From Coptis chinensis (taxonomy: Eukaryota > Streptophyta > Magnoliopsida > Ranunculales > Ranunculaceae): 64,000 bases of DNA. Position 1 is the stretch's first letter. Every line of letters starts with the position of its first letter. Below the pieces are notes generated by a model. The model saw only the letters and a list, made by a program, of their open reading frames with translations, was not told the DNA's origin and did not search any database. Positions 1 through 10,353 of this stretch are shown here, in pieces. The position numbers were made by a program, and so were the translations under genes. Location: NCBI GenBank assembly GCA_015680905.1, contig CM027378.1, positions 8,847,001-8,911,000 of the forward strand. Direction: 5' to 3'.

Positions 1-2131
1 ACTGTTTGTCTAACCTGTCTAAGGTTTTGACACGGTGTGAAGAAAAGAGCCTCGTTTTAAATTAGGAAAAGTGTCATTTCATGGTGAAAAAGGGCATAGT
101 ACTAGGTCACATTGTATCTAGTGATGGCATCGAAGTAGATAAGGTCAAACTAGATAAGATAGCGACTCTACCTAAACCACGGACTGTCCGTGATATTAGA
201 GCCTTTCTAGGCTATGCAGGTTTTTATAGGCGGTTTATTAAAGACTTTTCAAAAATAGCTAGGCCTTTAACTAATCTGCTTTTGAAAGATGCAATCTTTG
301 ATTTTAATTTTAACTGTAAGCAGGCTTTTGAAACTTTAAAAGCCACCCTAACCTCTGCACCAATTATACAGCCTCCCGATTGGTCTAAACCTTTCGAACT
401 CATGTGTGATGCTAGTGACTATGCAGGTTAGTGCGATCTTGGGACAAAAACTAGATAATAAGTCCACAGTTATTTATTATGCTAGTAAAACCTTAAACGA
501 TGCTCAACGGAATTATTCAACTACCGAAAAAGAATTCTTAGCCGTCATTTATGCTTTAGATAAGTTTCGGCCCTTATTTGGTTGGTTCTACAACTTTAGT
601 TTACACGGACCATGCAAAATTTTTAAAGTACCTTCTTGCAAAGAAGGATGCTAAGCAGAGATTAATCCGATGGATCCTTCTCCTGCAAGAGTTCACATTA
701 GAAATAAAGGACAAAAGAGTGGTCGAAAACGTAGTTGCCGACCACTTATCTAGACTTACAAACGACGATAATAGTGATTCTGAGTCCATACCGGACTCTT
801 TTCCTGATGAGCATCTGTATGCTATTTTTTCAGCACCATGGTATGCTGACATTGTAAATTATTTAGCGGCTGATGTTATGCCTTATAATTGGTCAAGAAA
901 TGAACATAAGAAGTTTTTGGCCAGAGTTAAGTTATACTACTGGGATGAGCCCTACCTTTTTAAGTATTGTGCCGATCAGATTATTCGTCGTTGTATTCCC
1001 CATTGGGAATATAATGAAGTTCTATCGTTCTGCCATGACAAAGAGTGTGGTGGCCATTTCAATGGGATGAAAACAGCCGCTAAAGTTCTTCAATGTGGAT
1101 TTTATTGGCCAACCCTTTTTAAGGATGCCCAAGTGCATTGCAAGACGTGTATTCGTTGCCAACAACTTGGGCGAATCACGAAGCGTAATATGATGCCATT
1201 AAATCCAATCTTGATAGTAGAAATTTTTGATGTTTGGGGTATTGATTTCATGGGTCCCTTCCCTGTTTCCCACGGTTTCATTTATATTCTAGTTGCCGTG
1301 GACTACGTGTCTAAATGGATAGAGGCCCTAGCTTGCCGTAGCAATGACCATAAGACCGTTGTATTTTTTTATTAAAGAATATATTTTCTGTCGGTTTGGC
1401 ATTCCTAAAGCCATCATTAGTGATGGTGGAACACATTTTTGCAACAGAGTTGTTGCATCCCTAGTGAAAAAGTATGGAGTTACACACAAAGTAGCAACTC
1501 CTTATCATCCACAAACTAGCGGACAAGTAGAAGTTTCTAATAGGGAAATCAAAAAGATTTTAGAAACAACTGTAAACCCTGATAGAAAGACTGGTTGAAG
1601 CGTCTATCGGATGCCTTATGGGCGTATAGAACTGCTTTCAAAACTCCTATAGGTATGTCTCCCTTTAGACTTGTATTTGGGAAACCATGTCATTTGCCCG
1701 TTGAATTAGAGCACCGTGCTCTGTGGGCTATAAAAAGCCTTAACTTCAATATTGATGAGGCAGGTGTCAAACACAAGTTGCAATTGAATGAGCTTGAAGA
1801 AATCCATAGCGATTCTTACGATCTCGCGAAGGATTATAAAGCTAACATGAAACGTGTTCATGATAAGCAAATCTTGCGCAAAGAGTTTGTGGTCGGTCAA
1901 AAGGTCTTGCTTTACAACTCCTGTCTACATATTTTCCCAGGGAAACTAAAAACCCGTTGGTCTGGTCCTTTTCTGGTTACTGAAGTCACCCCTTACAGGG
2001 CAATCACCTTGGTAAATCCCACGGACAACAGTACCTTTCAAGTTAATGGTCAACGGCTAAAACATTTTCATGAACTTCTGTCCCCTGATGTAGAGGAAGT
2101 TCTTTTACAGGACCCTGTCTATGAGGATTGA
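1..2131 (+). pseudogene. pol: Athila-like pol, 3' part: end of RT, RNase H, integrase
   Basis: Replication and integration polyprotein of a Ty3/gypsy retrotransposon, read in several frames. The end of RT covers 1-330 ([16 protein letters not shown]). RNase H follows with CDASDYA near 410, [25 protein letters not shown] and VVADHLSR. Integrase has a zinc-binding region at about 1035-1170 ([10 protein letters not shown] and [11 protein letters not shown]) and DDE residues in [15 protein letters not shown] and [11 protein letters not shown], and ends with [13 protein letters not shown] near 1960-2000. Breaks include a TAG within LVLN-EKCHF near 73, frameshifts near 425, 575-640 and 1370, and another shift near 1595. 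There is no chromodomain. It ends at a TGA at 2129-2131 and is closely related to the pol of element E. Confidence 0.92.
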
Positions 2132-3184
2132 CTTTTGTCATTTGGTGCACTTCCTTTCATTTCCATATAATGGTAAGTGCACCATTCAGGTAACCGGGCC
2201 CTCCCTATGGAGTGTGTGGCTGTAAGTACCGGATCCTAAGTTCACAGTTAACATAATTCACGTTTTCCACTTTTGCATGTTTTCTCGGGTTTTGAGTCAT
2301 GTTCCTCTATGGAGTGAAGTATGTATTTATTGTTTTTCATTTTTCTTATAATAAACTAATAAAAAAATAAAAATAAAAATAAAAATTCTAAATTGTAGAA
2401 ATAGCAATCCAACATGTCTTGGGAATCTGACTTTAAACGACCCACGTTAGAACAAATTATGTGTTTAAAAATTTGTTTGGGGGTGGGTAGTCGGTCTTTC
2501 CATCCGAATTGCTCGAACTTCCCATTTGTGTTACTTAGGCCCAATAGTATAGTTCATTTGGGTTGACGTTATCTCAAACTTAGATTTCCTTCGTTCGCAT
2601 AACTTACGTCAAACACGCACTTTTAGGCGTTTTTCCACCTTCATATATGTCACCCAAGGTTGGAATTGAGTGTTTTATGGATCATTGGATTGAAAATTCT
2701 CTCCTGATCATTTCCATAACTCATTCGCCAAAATCGGGCCTGTAACAAAGCGGCAATTTGAATTTGAAATTGCGCGAAAAATCGGAAAATTTTGGAATTC
2801 AAATTGGGCTTGGGCCCAAACCACACGCACATCTGTGCGTCTCCTTCCTTCCCAAAAATGCAGGGTTGTTTCCTTTTCCAATCCCGCCAGTTACCAAGGT
2901 TTAAAACAAACCTTAAACACCAAAATAAAAAATAAAAATAAAAAAAAGAGAGAAAAGAAAACCTAACTACACCCACGCCAAGTAATTCAATCCAACTGAA
3001 ATCTTCTCCAAACCATTACCACCACCTACCCCAACAAATTTTACAACTCCGAAAACAGCATCACCAATTCAAGTCCCAACCTGCCACCGTACCCACCACC
3101 GCCACCACCGTTGTTTCTAGTTGTTTTTCATCAAACTCGCCTCCCCCACAGTCTACAAAACCATTGGTTGTTTCAAAAACTTCA
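2132..3184 (+). other. Noncoding block between pol and alpha, element A
   Basis: No ORF is supported here. The start (2170-2235, with GGTAACCGGGCCCTCCC) recurs at 9325 and 16955, and in diverged form at 34525, so it is a conserved post-pol segment. It contains a motif near 2415-2445 (cttgggaatctgactttaaa) that is single-copy here but tandemly repeated in element E, and a polypurine-like tract at 2472-2487. The rest is CA-rich and A-rich leader-like sequence upstream of the alpha ORF. Confidence 0.7.
2472..2487 (+). promoter_or_regulatory. Polypurine-tract-like sequence after pol (A1)
   Basis: TTTGTTTGGGGGTGGG, the same core as the true polypurine tract next to the 3' LTR (7911-7924). It lies about 340 bases after the pol stop. 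The same tract is at the equivalent place in the tandem copies (9652-9668 and 17281-17297). A role in plus-strand priming is inferred, not shown. Confidence 0.5.
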
Positions 3185-4343
3185 ATGGTGCTACGACGAA
3201 GAATTTTGCCGGAGCACGCGTTTGCTTCCGATAGCTTCGCGCCATTTTACAACGCGGAGATGATGGGGAGGGATTGGAATGGACTGTGGTACTCGACTGA
3301 GGAATTCTATCACTATGATTTGGTAGAACAGTTTTATAAGAAGTGAGAATTGGAGGGGAATAGGATTTTTATTAAGGTAGCAGGAACGAGGAGAGAAGTA
3401 ACGAGACAGTTGTTGGCTGAGCTGTTAGGAATTACGCTTGAAAGCAACCTAGAAACGACCATTCAGGAATCCCAGTATACTGGAGTTCCTGCTTTGATGA
3501 AAGATACTGTCGTGGAGGGTGAATATAATCCGACATCTCATTGCGTCCGCCAATCAACCCTGAGAACCAATCAACTGGCTGTAGCTCAGTGGATTGGTAG
3601 GAACGTCCTCGGGAAAGACAAAGTTAGCGATATCGGTCTGCAATGTCTACACATTCTCTGGATTTTGCAAACGAATAAGTATAATTTCTGCATCCTCGAT
3701 TTAATGTTTAATGTGATTAGAGGAGTGGGAAAGAGCTTGGCGCCTCTTCCCGTATTGATCACTAAGATCATGCTCTCCTTTAGAGATGTTGCAAAATCTG
3801 CTCCTACTAAGATCAAAGTGCATTCTAATGCAAGTATCTATACGGATTGCATCCAAGAGACTTGGCCGTTGTCTGAAGAAAAGGTGGTTGAGTTGGAGGA
3901 TGAAAGGGAGGATATGACATGTCTGGATGACGATGCATTAGATAGTTGTAGTTCTAATTTAGAACGCATGCAAGTGTTGCAAACTGCCTTGCGTTGCGTT
4001 TATGGTATTTGTGAAAATATCCGAGATAGACAGATTGTAGTTCGAAATAAGAAAACGAACCTTCAGACGAGACTTGAAATGCTCGAAAGGGGTCAGGACG
4101 ATATCTTGTCTAACTTGGAGACTATCCACCAAAGATCACCAAGCCCAAGATCGCGATCGGATCGAGATGGAAGCACAACGCTTGTTCCGAATAGAGATAC
4201 TACGACGCATGCCACCCGTGGAGGATTCTGTTTTAGCCGAGTTTGAAAGCCATGAGCGTCGTCGCCGAAGGACAGATGGTTCAAGCCATTCTCCATCCCA
4301 GGGCCAATCTCCATCTCAGGGTCCATCTTCATCACATAACTAG
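3185..4343 (+). pseudogene. Alpha accessory ORF of element A (env position, PF20167-like)
   Basis: Likely start is the ATG at 3185; an in-frame ATG also lies at 3164. The frame runs to 4246 with one TGA at 3344-3346, then shifts by one base near 4150-4170 so that the C-terminus is read to 4343. Features in order: RRRILPEHAFASDSFAPF, GRDWNGLWYSTEEFY, RTNQLAVAQWIGRN, QCLHILWILQ, an acidic patch, a helical Glu/Arg-rich region, and a basic cluster HERRRRRTDG. The pattern resembles the plant 'putative plant transposon protein' domain. Function is unknown: there is no convincing signal peptide or membrane span, so an envelope role is not supported. Homologous ORFs are at 10354 and, in element E, at 35978 and 38184. 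Confidence 0.75.
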
Positions 4344-5195
4344 GTGTTCACCATCAGTTTGTGTTCGCTGTTATTTCATGATTTTGTTTTATTAGTTGGA
4401 TTTTAATTCAGTTGTTAAATTTAAATATTAAGGTGTTTGTTTTATGTTGTTTGGTTTTAAATTTTAGTTTTAATATAATTGGTTATTTTCGAAGTTCTCG
4501 CTTTGTTTTTATCATTAATCCCACCTTCCCCGACTTGTTTGGGGGTGGTAATATTTATACCGAGCATAATTAGCTATATGATCATCTGTTTGTAAAAGTT
4601 GTCTTGGAGGAAAGGTTGAGAATTTGGCCGATGCATCGGCATATCTATGATTTGTGTGGTGGTAGCATGAAATCTAGGAGAGTTTAGAAGTTACTATTCT
4701 AAATCCAAAGATGAAAGATACCGGGATTTTTAGAAAATCAAGAAGATGGTTTGTTTCCGTTTTGGGTTTGGAATTTTTCTATTTCCGAAATTGCTTTAAA
4801 ACAATTTGGGAACTTGCCGATTCGCTTTTGGAAGCTCGAACCTATTTAAACTCCCTTCATTCTACACTAACAAACCATACTACAGCCCACCATCATCCCG
4901 CACCTTTCACTCCAAGCTTTTCCTTCTTTTTCCTCTAAACTTCTGTTTTAGCACTTACGGCCTTTTGCACCTCGTTAGAAGCGCCTAGCCTCAATACACT
5001 TTCAGCAAGTTTACTTTCGTGAGCGCGACCAGCGCCCTCCTTGAGCGCGACTTCGGCTTCAAACACTGTAATTCCAAAACCCACGAGCGACCGTGCCTAA
5101 AAGCGAACCAGCGCTACCGCCATCTGTAAACACAGAAATTCCAATTTTCTGAGGGTCATTCCAGGATTTTTGGAACTATTCAAAGAGTCGTTGAG
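4344..5195 (+). promoter_or_regulatory. Alpha-beta spacer: polypurine-like tract, TATA-like box and GC-rich leader
   Basis: No ORF is supported. A polypurine-like tract (TTGTTTGGGGGTGG) lies at 4536-4549 and pairs with an upstream CCACCTTCCCC, forming a possible hairpin. A TATA-like box (TATTTAAA) is at 4843-4850, followed by a pyrimidine- and CA-rich stretch. At 5020-5130 is a GC-rich leader with repeated GAGCGCGAC / GCGCCC-type motifs and CAAACACTGTAATTCC. The same layout occurs before beta in copy B, and the GC-rich motif also occurs in the gag leader of element D. An internal promoter for beta is inferred. Confidence 0.5.
4843..4850 (+). promoter_or_regulatory. TATA-like box upstream of beta, element A
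   Basis: TATTTAAA with the context cctatttaaactcccttcattcta. Copy B has the better TATATAA at the same place (11995-12002) in an otherwise similar context, which supports a conserved core promoter. No transcription data are available. Confidence 0.45.
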
Positions 5196-6089
5196 ATGAC
5201 ATCTCCTATAGTCATACCTGAACAGTCTTTCGAAGACGTGTTGGGAACCGAGACCTATGGACATTGGTTCCGACAACGGGATCCGGCATTAGGATGGCGT
5301 CATCTACTGGTAAGTGATGACGATTCATATTCACCACAACTTACTGCTTATTTCTACGACCACGTTAAATTCTATTGTAATCAGGATGGAGAACAAGAAT
5401 TCTCCGTCGTAGTCGATGACACGACACATAAATTCAATAAAAATGTGGTCACTTTAGTTTCAGGATTACCAATACCTGATCCTGGTCACACATGGGCATA
5501 TATGACCGATAATGCATACCTTTATGATTATACATATTTCCATGAGTATTATGGGGGAGGGATATTTCGAGTAATGGACCAGAGGCGATATAACATTGCC
5601 CTTGGTAGCCTTTTCCTAAACGTAGGCACCACCATGTTATTCATCCTGATGAATATTTTGGGGGAATGACAATTCTTTTCTGCAAACAGTACTGCTGGTG
5701 ACATTTTCCTCGCTTTAGCTGAGGGACGTCGCCGATATGACATTTCCCGAGTTTTAGTCGCTAGTCTTAAGAGAGCCCAAAGCATGAGGCGTAAGTATCT
5801 TCTTATGCCTGTTTTGGTAAGCCGCATCATGCGTAGTTGTTTACCTGTATTCTGTGCACAATTCACAGATTGGAAAAGGGTTGAAGTCATGAGACCCACC
5901 AATTGGGTGGTTCACTCATTTCGAATAATGACTTGGCCGGGACGGCAGGTGCAGCCTCATTTGGTCGCCCCGTACATCCCATCAGACATAATAACACTTA
6001 ACAGGTTAGCATTAGTAGATGATAAATGGCGGCAAGCTTGGCAAGTTATAATGGATGGGGCAGATCTTGAAGGAACCTCATCTCTTTAA
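5196..6089 (+). pseudogene. Beta accessory ORF of element A, one in-frame TGA
   Basis: A single reading frame of 297 codons interrupted only by a TGA at 5667-5669. The first part (157 residues) has VIPEQSFEDVLGTETYGHWF, LGWRHLL, YSPQLTAYFYDHVKFY, EQEFSVVVDD and ALGSLFLNVGTTMLFI. The second part has RRKYLLMPVLVSRIM, FTDWKRVEV and LNRLALVDDKWRQAWQ. Element E has TGG at the site of the TGA, while copy B has the same TGA, so either an inherited mutation or readthrough is possible. Family resemblance is to alpha and to plant transposon-protein domains; function is unknown. The start ATG follows a GC-rich leader directly. Confidence 0.72.
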
Positions 6090-6312
6090 TGAGGAGGAGG
6101 ATGTTTAAGCGGGAGATAAGGTAAGTTTTTAAGTTTTGTTATTGTCTGCTTATGTCCCAAGCAATTTAATTATGTTAACCCCATAATGGGTGGAACTCTT
6201 ATAGAGTTACGTCAGTATTTTTATTTCCTATATTAGTATGTTCTAACCTTGTTTTGTAGAAGTTCCAGAATTTCACGCGTTTCCATGGTATTTTTCTACC
6301 CTCTTTATTTAA

Positions 6313-6350
6313 ATGCTTTGAGGACAAAGCATGCTTGTTGTTTGGGGGCA
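6313..6350 (+). promoter_or_regulatory. AGGA-loop hairpin plus internal polypurine-like tract (A3)
   Basis: ATGCTTTG and CAAAGCAT form a perfect 8-bp stem around AGGA (6313-6332), followed eight bases later by TTTGGGGGCA (6341-6350). The true 3' junction has the same plan (stem TTTGCTTG/CAAGCAAA around AGGA, then GTTTGGGGGTGG). Copy B repeats it at 13463-13501. It follows the beta ORF by about 220 bases. A second plus-strand priming site is one possible role. Confidence 0.55.
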
Positions 6351-7300
6351 TAGAAACATGTGTAATTAAGGCATCTGTTAGGATATAGATATGTATAATA
6401 TGCATTTGTTTTCAAGTTAAAATTTTCAAAAATATAAATAAATAAGTTTATGCTATACACTTAGGAATATTGGTATTGTTTTCTTTCTCTATGCTCTTAA
6501 CAATCTAGAAGTCTCAATGTAGCTTTTGCATCGTAATAATTGTTAGAAACTTAGGTTAATATGTAGGTAATAATCTTTGCATCTATCTATAAATATATTA
6601 CATGAGTATCTATGATCAAGCGAGAAGTTTCAAAATCTAGGCTAGAGTGCTTATTCTACAAATCCTGTGAGAATATAGCCTAAAGCCTTATATGAGCGAA
6701 ACATTTGAGAAATGACACAAGGGAGAAGTAAAATCTGGATAGAGAAATCACACGTCCACATGCTTGATCACTATGCCGTATCCTAAGTGAGAATTTAGGC
6801 CCTCTTTGGATCGATATAGCCGTAAATTCAAACCTATGAATTATTTTCCTAATTAGCCCTCTCGAGCCTTTCTTTAGCCTTTCATAACCTACAAATCCTT
6901 TACCCTGTTACAAAAACAAAACAAAATAAAAAATCAAAAAATAAAAAAAAATCAAACTACCCAATTTAGAATAAGTCTGAGAATAGAATGAGGAAGAAAA
7001 GAAGAAGAAAAACCGTGTAAACAAAAGTTAGTTAATTACTTGAAAAAGAAGTTTCCATCCAAAGAAAAGAAAAAGAAAAATAGAAATAAAATAAAAACTT
7101 CGAAAAAATAGAATAAAAGGAGTTGAAAGCCAAAGAAAAAGAAAAAAAATATGGCTAAGGATGGAAACAAAGTGTAGAAGCAAAAGTAAATAACAAGATT
7201 TTCTCTAAGTTACATAATATGAAGACTCTACTATCTCAGACTTATCCTTTTGAATATCCATTTCCTTCCTTCTTTAAACCATCTCCTAATCCCCGCAACA

Positions 7301-7328
7301 CCTAATAAAGACCTCTAGCTCAATTAGG
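7301..7328 (+). repeat. 28-base block conserved in A and E
   Basis: The block begins CCTAATAAAGACC and ends CTCAATTAGG; its ends CCTAAT/ATTAGG can pair. The same 28 bases are found at 41641-41668 in element E, and near-identical copies are at about 14945 and 18052, although surrounding sequence differs more. It is not coding. Confidence 0.6.
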
Positions 7329-7763
7329 AATAGATTAGTGTGATAGTAATTGGCAGATGTGTTTGATCGACCCCGGCTTCCTTGTTGTCATTGAGATTGT
7401 AAGGTAAAGTGTGCCCACTGCACACTGGAGTAGCGAAACTTGAGCGGAAAAATCAGAGTGGTTTTTCTCTTGATATTTATGTGAGGACCTACTTAAGGAC
7501 GTTATTCCGAGTTTTCAGAAACGAACCTGCTAGGCATTTCATAGTATTACTTATAGTATATATATTTGTATCATAGATGATTGATTATTATGCATATATT
7601 AGTTTAGGTTTTTGACTTGGTTATTCTTATTCAATTGCTAGTGAGATGTATAGATAGTTCAGACATGAATGAGGAAACAATAGTTTTATTTCTTAGTCGT
7701 TGTAGTATAGATGAAGTTTGTGAGTACCTTCATCGAAAACTCTCACGAAGGTATATAACTCGT

Positions 7764-7784
7764 CCACTAGGGAATTCCTAGTGG
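7764..7784 (+). other. Conserved hairpin about 140 bases before the polypurine tract
   Basis: CCACTAGG and CCTAGTGG pair perfectly around GAATT. The hairpin is kept in E (42099-42120) and, with one change in the loop or stem, near 15398 and 18509. It is followed in all copies by a second short inverted repeat, TTGCAT...ATGCAA (around ATGGTCA). A structured RNA signal near the 3' LTR is inferred. Confidence 0.6.
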
Positions 7785-7885
7785 TTTAAGGCCTTGTTGC
7801 ATATATGGTCAATGCAATCGTTACTTTCAAACGAAACGAGAGTAGTTAGAACTCTATTTTTGGTCACTTATTCTAATTTCTCATC

Positions 7886-7924
7886 TTTGCTTGAGGACAA
7901 GCAAAATGCTGTTTGGGGGTGGTT
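7886..7924 (+). promoter_or_regulatory. AGGA-loop hairpin and polypurine tract at the 3' LTR of A
   Basis: The stem TTTGCTTG/CAAGCAAA around AGGA (7886-7905) is followed by GTTTGGGGGTGGTT directly before the LTR start TGATAAG at 7925. This is the normal place for plus-strand priming. Element E has a 9-bp version of the stem at 42224-42245 and its tract at 42251-42263. Confidence 0.8.
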
Positions 7925-8913
7925 TGATAAGAGCCCAAAACTGTAGTTTTAACCACAGTAATAGATCATACTATGAGACCAATTATGTGAGTAATAATTA
8001 AGAGTTAACACTGATTACGTGTTTTTATGCATTTCAGACTTCAAAGTCCATTATGTGCAGAAATGTGCCACTTTAGCGAGATAAAGGAGCAAAGGTCGGT
8101 TACTAAGGAGTTCCGTGATTAAAGGCCAAGATTCAAGAAGACAAAGCTTTTCTAAAGCCCGGTCAAAAGCTGAAAAGTCGACGCGGGCAGAAACAGCACT
8201 CAAAGTCAGCAGAACTTACGAAGGCCATATTTGTGGACTCAGACCTCGGAATTGGGCCTACCTTATGTCAAAACGACCGGCTCGGAAAGAGATTTCCAAT
8301 GGTCTAAGCCTTGACCCAATCAGAGGAGCAGAAGTGGACGAAGAGTCTGTTGAAGCCAACTGCAGCTGAAGAGGCCTTTTTGGACTAAAAGAATTGGGTT
8401 TTAGGCCTGATTTTCTGGCCCAAAACATGGCTCCAAGCCCATGCACGATTTTTGGATATGAAAGTATAAAAACCAAAGCTTAACTTTTTGTTAATGGTAG
8501 CTAGTTAGACCTAAAAATTGAGATTAATTCTAGATCTAGTTTTCAGTAGATTAATTAAGTTTAGTTCCATTTTCAATTCTTGTTTTAGATTAAGTCTTTG
8601 AATCATTGTTCTTGATAGATTAGATAAATAAAATAGTTATTTTGTCAATTTCGATTTCTGTCATTTCAATTTATAGATATAGTTTTAATTCTTGTTGATT
8701 ATCATTTCGTAGTTTAAATAGATTGAAACATTGTTAGTTAATTTAGTTAAGTTAGAATTTTAATATGATGTGTAGTTCTAATTCAATGGGAAATGATGGG
8801 TTGATGACTCAAGGCTAAAACCTCCATTAGAGGGGTTGATGAAGCTTTGATGAAAACTTAGTTGTATAGTATAGAGTCGTTGTAGAATCTATTCCACTCT
8901 AGAAGGTCGTGAA
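7925..8913 (+). repeat. LTR of element A, truncated at its 3' side
   Basis: It starts TGATAAGAGCCC after the polypurine tract and matches the complete LTR at 21650-23123 until about 8913, where the match ends in a scrambled LTR region. A TATA box (TATAAAAA, 8465-8472) marks the LTR promoter. A short ORF at 8115-8369 recurs in the other LTR copies but looks like a by-product of their similarity. Confidence 0.82.
8465..8472 (+). promoter_or_regulatory. LTR TATA box
   Basis: TATAAAAA in the context gaaagtataaaaaccaaagc. It is conserved in the LTR copies at 16097, 19203 and 22190, about 540 bases from each LTR start. It is the probable core promoter of the element. Confidence 0.65.
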
Positions 8914-9322
8914 TAGTCATTTCGTATAGTTTACCTCTGAAAAATGAACGATAAAAACTCAAAACGTAAGTAAACTAACAATTTTATGTGCCTATATTTT
9001 ATCAAAGATTCTACTCTCAATCCTCTCTCGGGTAATGGATCTCGGGTTATGGTGGATAGTTTACTTTACGTTTTGAGTTTTAGGTCTAACAATTGTAAAT
9101 GACAAGAATCGAAATTGACAAATAGCTATTTTATTTATCAAACTAATTAAGAACAATGATTCTAAGAGTCTAATCTAAAACAAGAATTGAATATAAACTA
9201 AACTTAATTTAATTAAATAAAAACTAGATCTAGAATTATCTATTGTTTTAGGTCTAACTAGCTACGTAGGTAAACTACCAATTTTTATCTCTCATTAGAC
9301 TTGATAAATATAATAGTATATT
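8914..9322. repeat. Scrambled LTR pieces in both orientations
   Basis: Short LTR segments are joined out of order. The stretch around 8928-9020 is the reverse complement of an LTR 3' end; 9050-9085 carries a forward LTR-end motif (acgttttgagtttt); 9085-9275 is the reverse complement of the LTR interior, closer to the LTR at 18665 than to its neighbour. No primer site or gag follows; the sequence passes straight to post-pol DNA. The same arrangement is duplicated at 16544-16952. Confidence 0.7.
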
Positions 9323-10353
9323 GGTGAGTGCACCATTAAGGTAACCGGGCCCTCCCTATGGAGTGTGTGGCTGTAAGTACCGGATCCTAAGTCCACGTTT
9401 AACATAATTCACGTTTTCCACTCTTGCATGTTTTCTCGGATTTTTGAGTCATGTTTCTCTATGGGGTGAATTATGTCTTTCTTGCTTATTGTTTTTCCTT
9501 AAAAAGTAAAAAAAAAAAAAAATATATATATATATTAAATAATAAACATAGTAATCTAGGAAGTCTCGGGAATCTGACTTTAAAAGACCCACTGTTAATA
9601 AAAAATTTAAAAAAAAAAAAAAAAAAAATTTCTAAACTTTGTTGTAAAAAATTTGTTTGGGGGTGGGGTGTTTAGATGTTTTCCGTCCCCGAATGTTTTA
9701 TGTCCCATTAGAGTTGCTTAGGCTGTTTAATTGTATTTCGATTCGGGTTGACATAATCTATGAATTTAGAGTTCATGGTTCGCATAATAACGTCGTCGCA
9801 CGCGACTTCGAGGCGTTTTCCACTATCTTATATGTCATCCAGCGTCGGAATAGAGTGTTTTATGGATCATTGGATTGGAAATTCTCTCCTGATCATTTCC
9901 ATATCTCATTCGCAAAAATCGGACCGGTAACGAAGCGGCAATTTTAGTTTGAAGTTTCGCAAAAAATCAAAAAATTCAAAAATTTCGAATTGGGCTTGGG
10001 CCCAATCCGCGCGCACCGGCAGCGCACCCGCGCCCTTACCTTTGCCCCAGCAGTCGCGTTCATTCTTCCAAACCGCCATTAACGGCCACCAAAGCTCCAA
10101 AACCTAAAAAAAAAAAAAAAAAAAAAAGAAACCTAAACAAACCCACGCCAACCATAAAAAATCCACTTCAAATCTTCTCTAAAACCAAACCACCACCAAA
10201 TCCACCAACTTACATCACCAAAAACCACCAAAAATTACAAAAATTCAAGCTGTCGCGCCACCACCGCGCCACCACCACTGGTTGTTTCATTTGGTTGACT
10301 TAAATTCCAACCCCACATCCCATTTAAACCCCCACTACATTCCAAACACTACA
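9323..10353 (+). other. Noncoding post-pol block of copy B
   Basis: Equivalent to 2170-3184 of element A, starting with the GGTAACCGGGCCCTCCC segment. It contains poly(A) runs, (TA)n, a polypurine-like tract at 9652-9668 and, near 10322, a TATA-like TTTAAA before alpha. No ORF is supported. The preceding pol gene is missing. Confidence 0.65.
9652..9668 (+). promoter_or_regulatory. Polypurine-tract-like sequence (B1)
   Basis: TTTGTTTGGGGGTGGGG, the counterpart of 2472-2487 in A. It is retained although pol is absent from this copy, and retained again in copy C at 17281-17297. Confidence 0.5.

Larger units (their letters stand above)
6090..7910 (+). other. 3' noncoding region of element A with conserved hairpins
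   Basis: No ORF is supported over 1.8 kb. It is conserved in B (13259-15544), C (17412-18650) and, in blocks, in the diverged element E (40504-42250). Conserved blocks include 'tttaggccctctttggatcg' (near 6795), a 28-base block identical in E (7301-7328), a hairpin at 7764-7784, and the AGGA-loop hairpin next to the polypurine tract. The middle (6905-7150) is A-rich and of low complexity. Conservation across elements whose coding parts differ suggests cis-acting RNA or DNA functions. Confidence 0.7.
1..8913 (+). mobile_element. Athila-like Ty3/gypsy element A, 3' part
   Basis: The 5' end lies outside the window. The order seen is pol (end of RT, RNase H, integrase), a noncoding block, alpha ORF, spacer, beta ORF, 1.8 kb of 3' noncoding DNA, polypurine tract, and an LTR beginning TGATAAG at 7925. 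Extra ORFs after integrase, a long LTR and the conserved pol residues point to the Athila lineage. The LTR is cut at about 8913, where it joins a mosaic of LTR pieces. Every ORF is broken by stops or frameshifts, so the copy is inactive. Confidence 0.85.

Noticed and set aside
5549..5902. 117-codon minus-strand ORF
   Set aside because: Antisense shadow of beta, which is conserved on the plus strand in three copies.
8115..8369. 84-codon ORF recurring in LTRs (also 15747, 18838, 21840)
   Set aside because: It lies in the LTR upstream of the TATA box and is open only because the LTR copies are close relatives; its reading frame varies in length between copies and no domain is recognisable.
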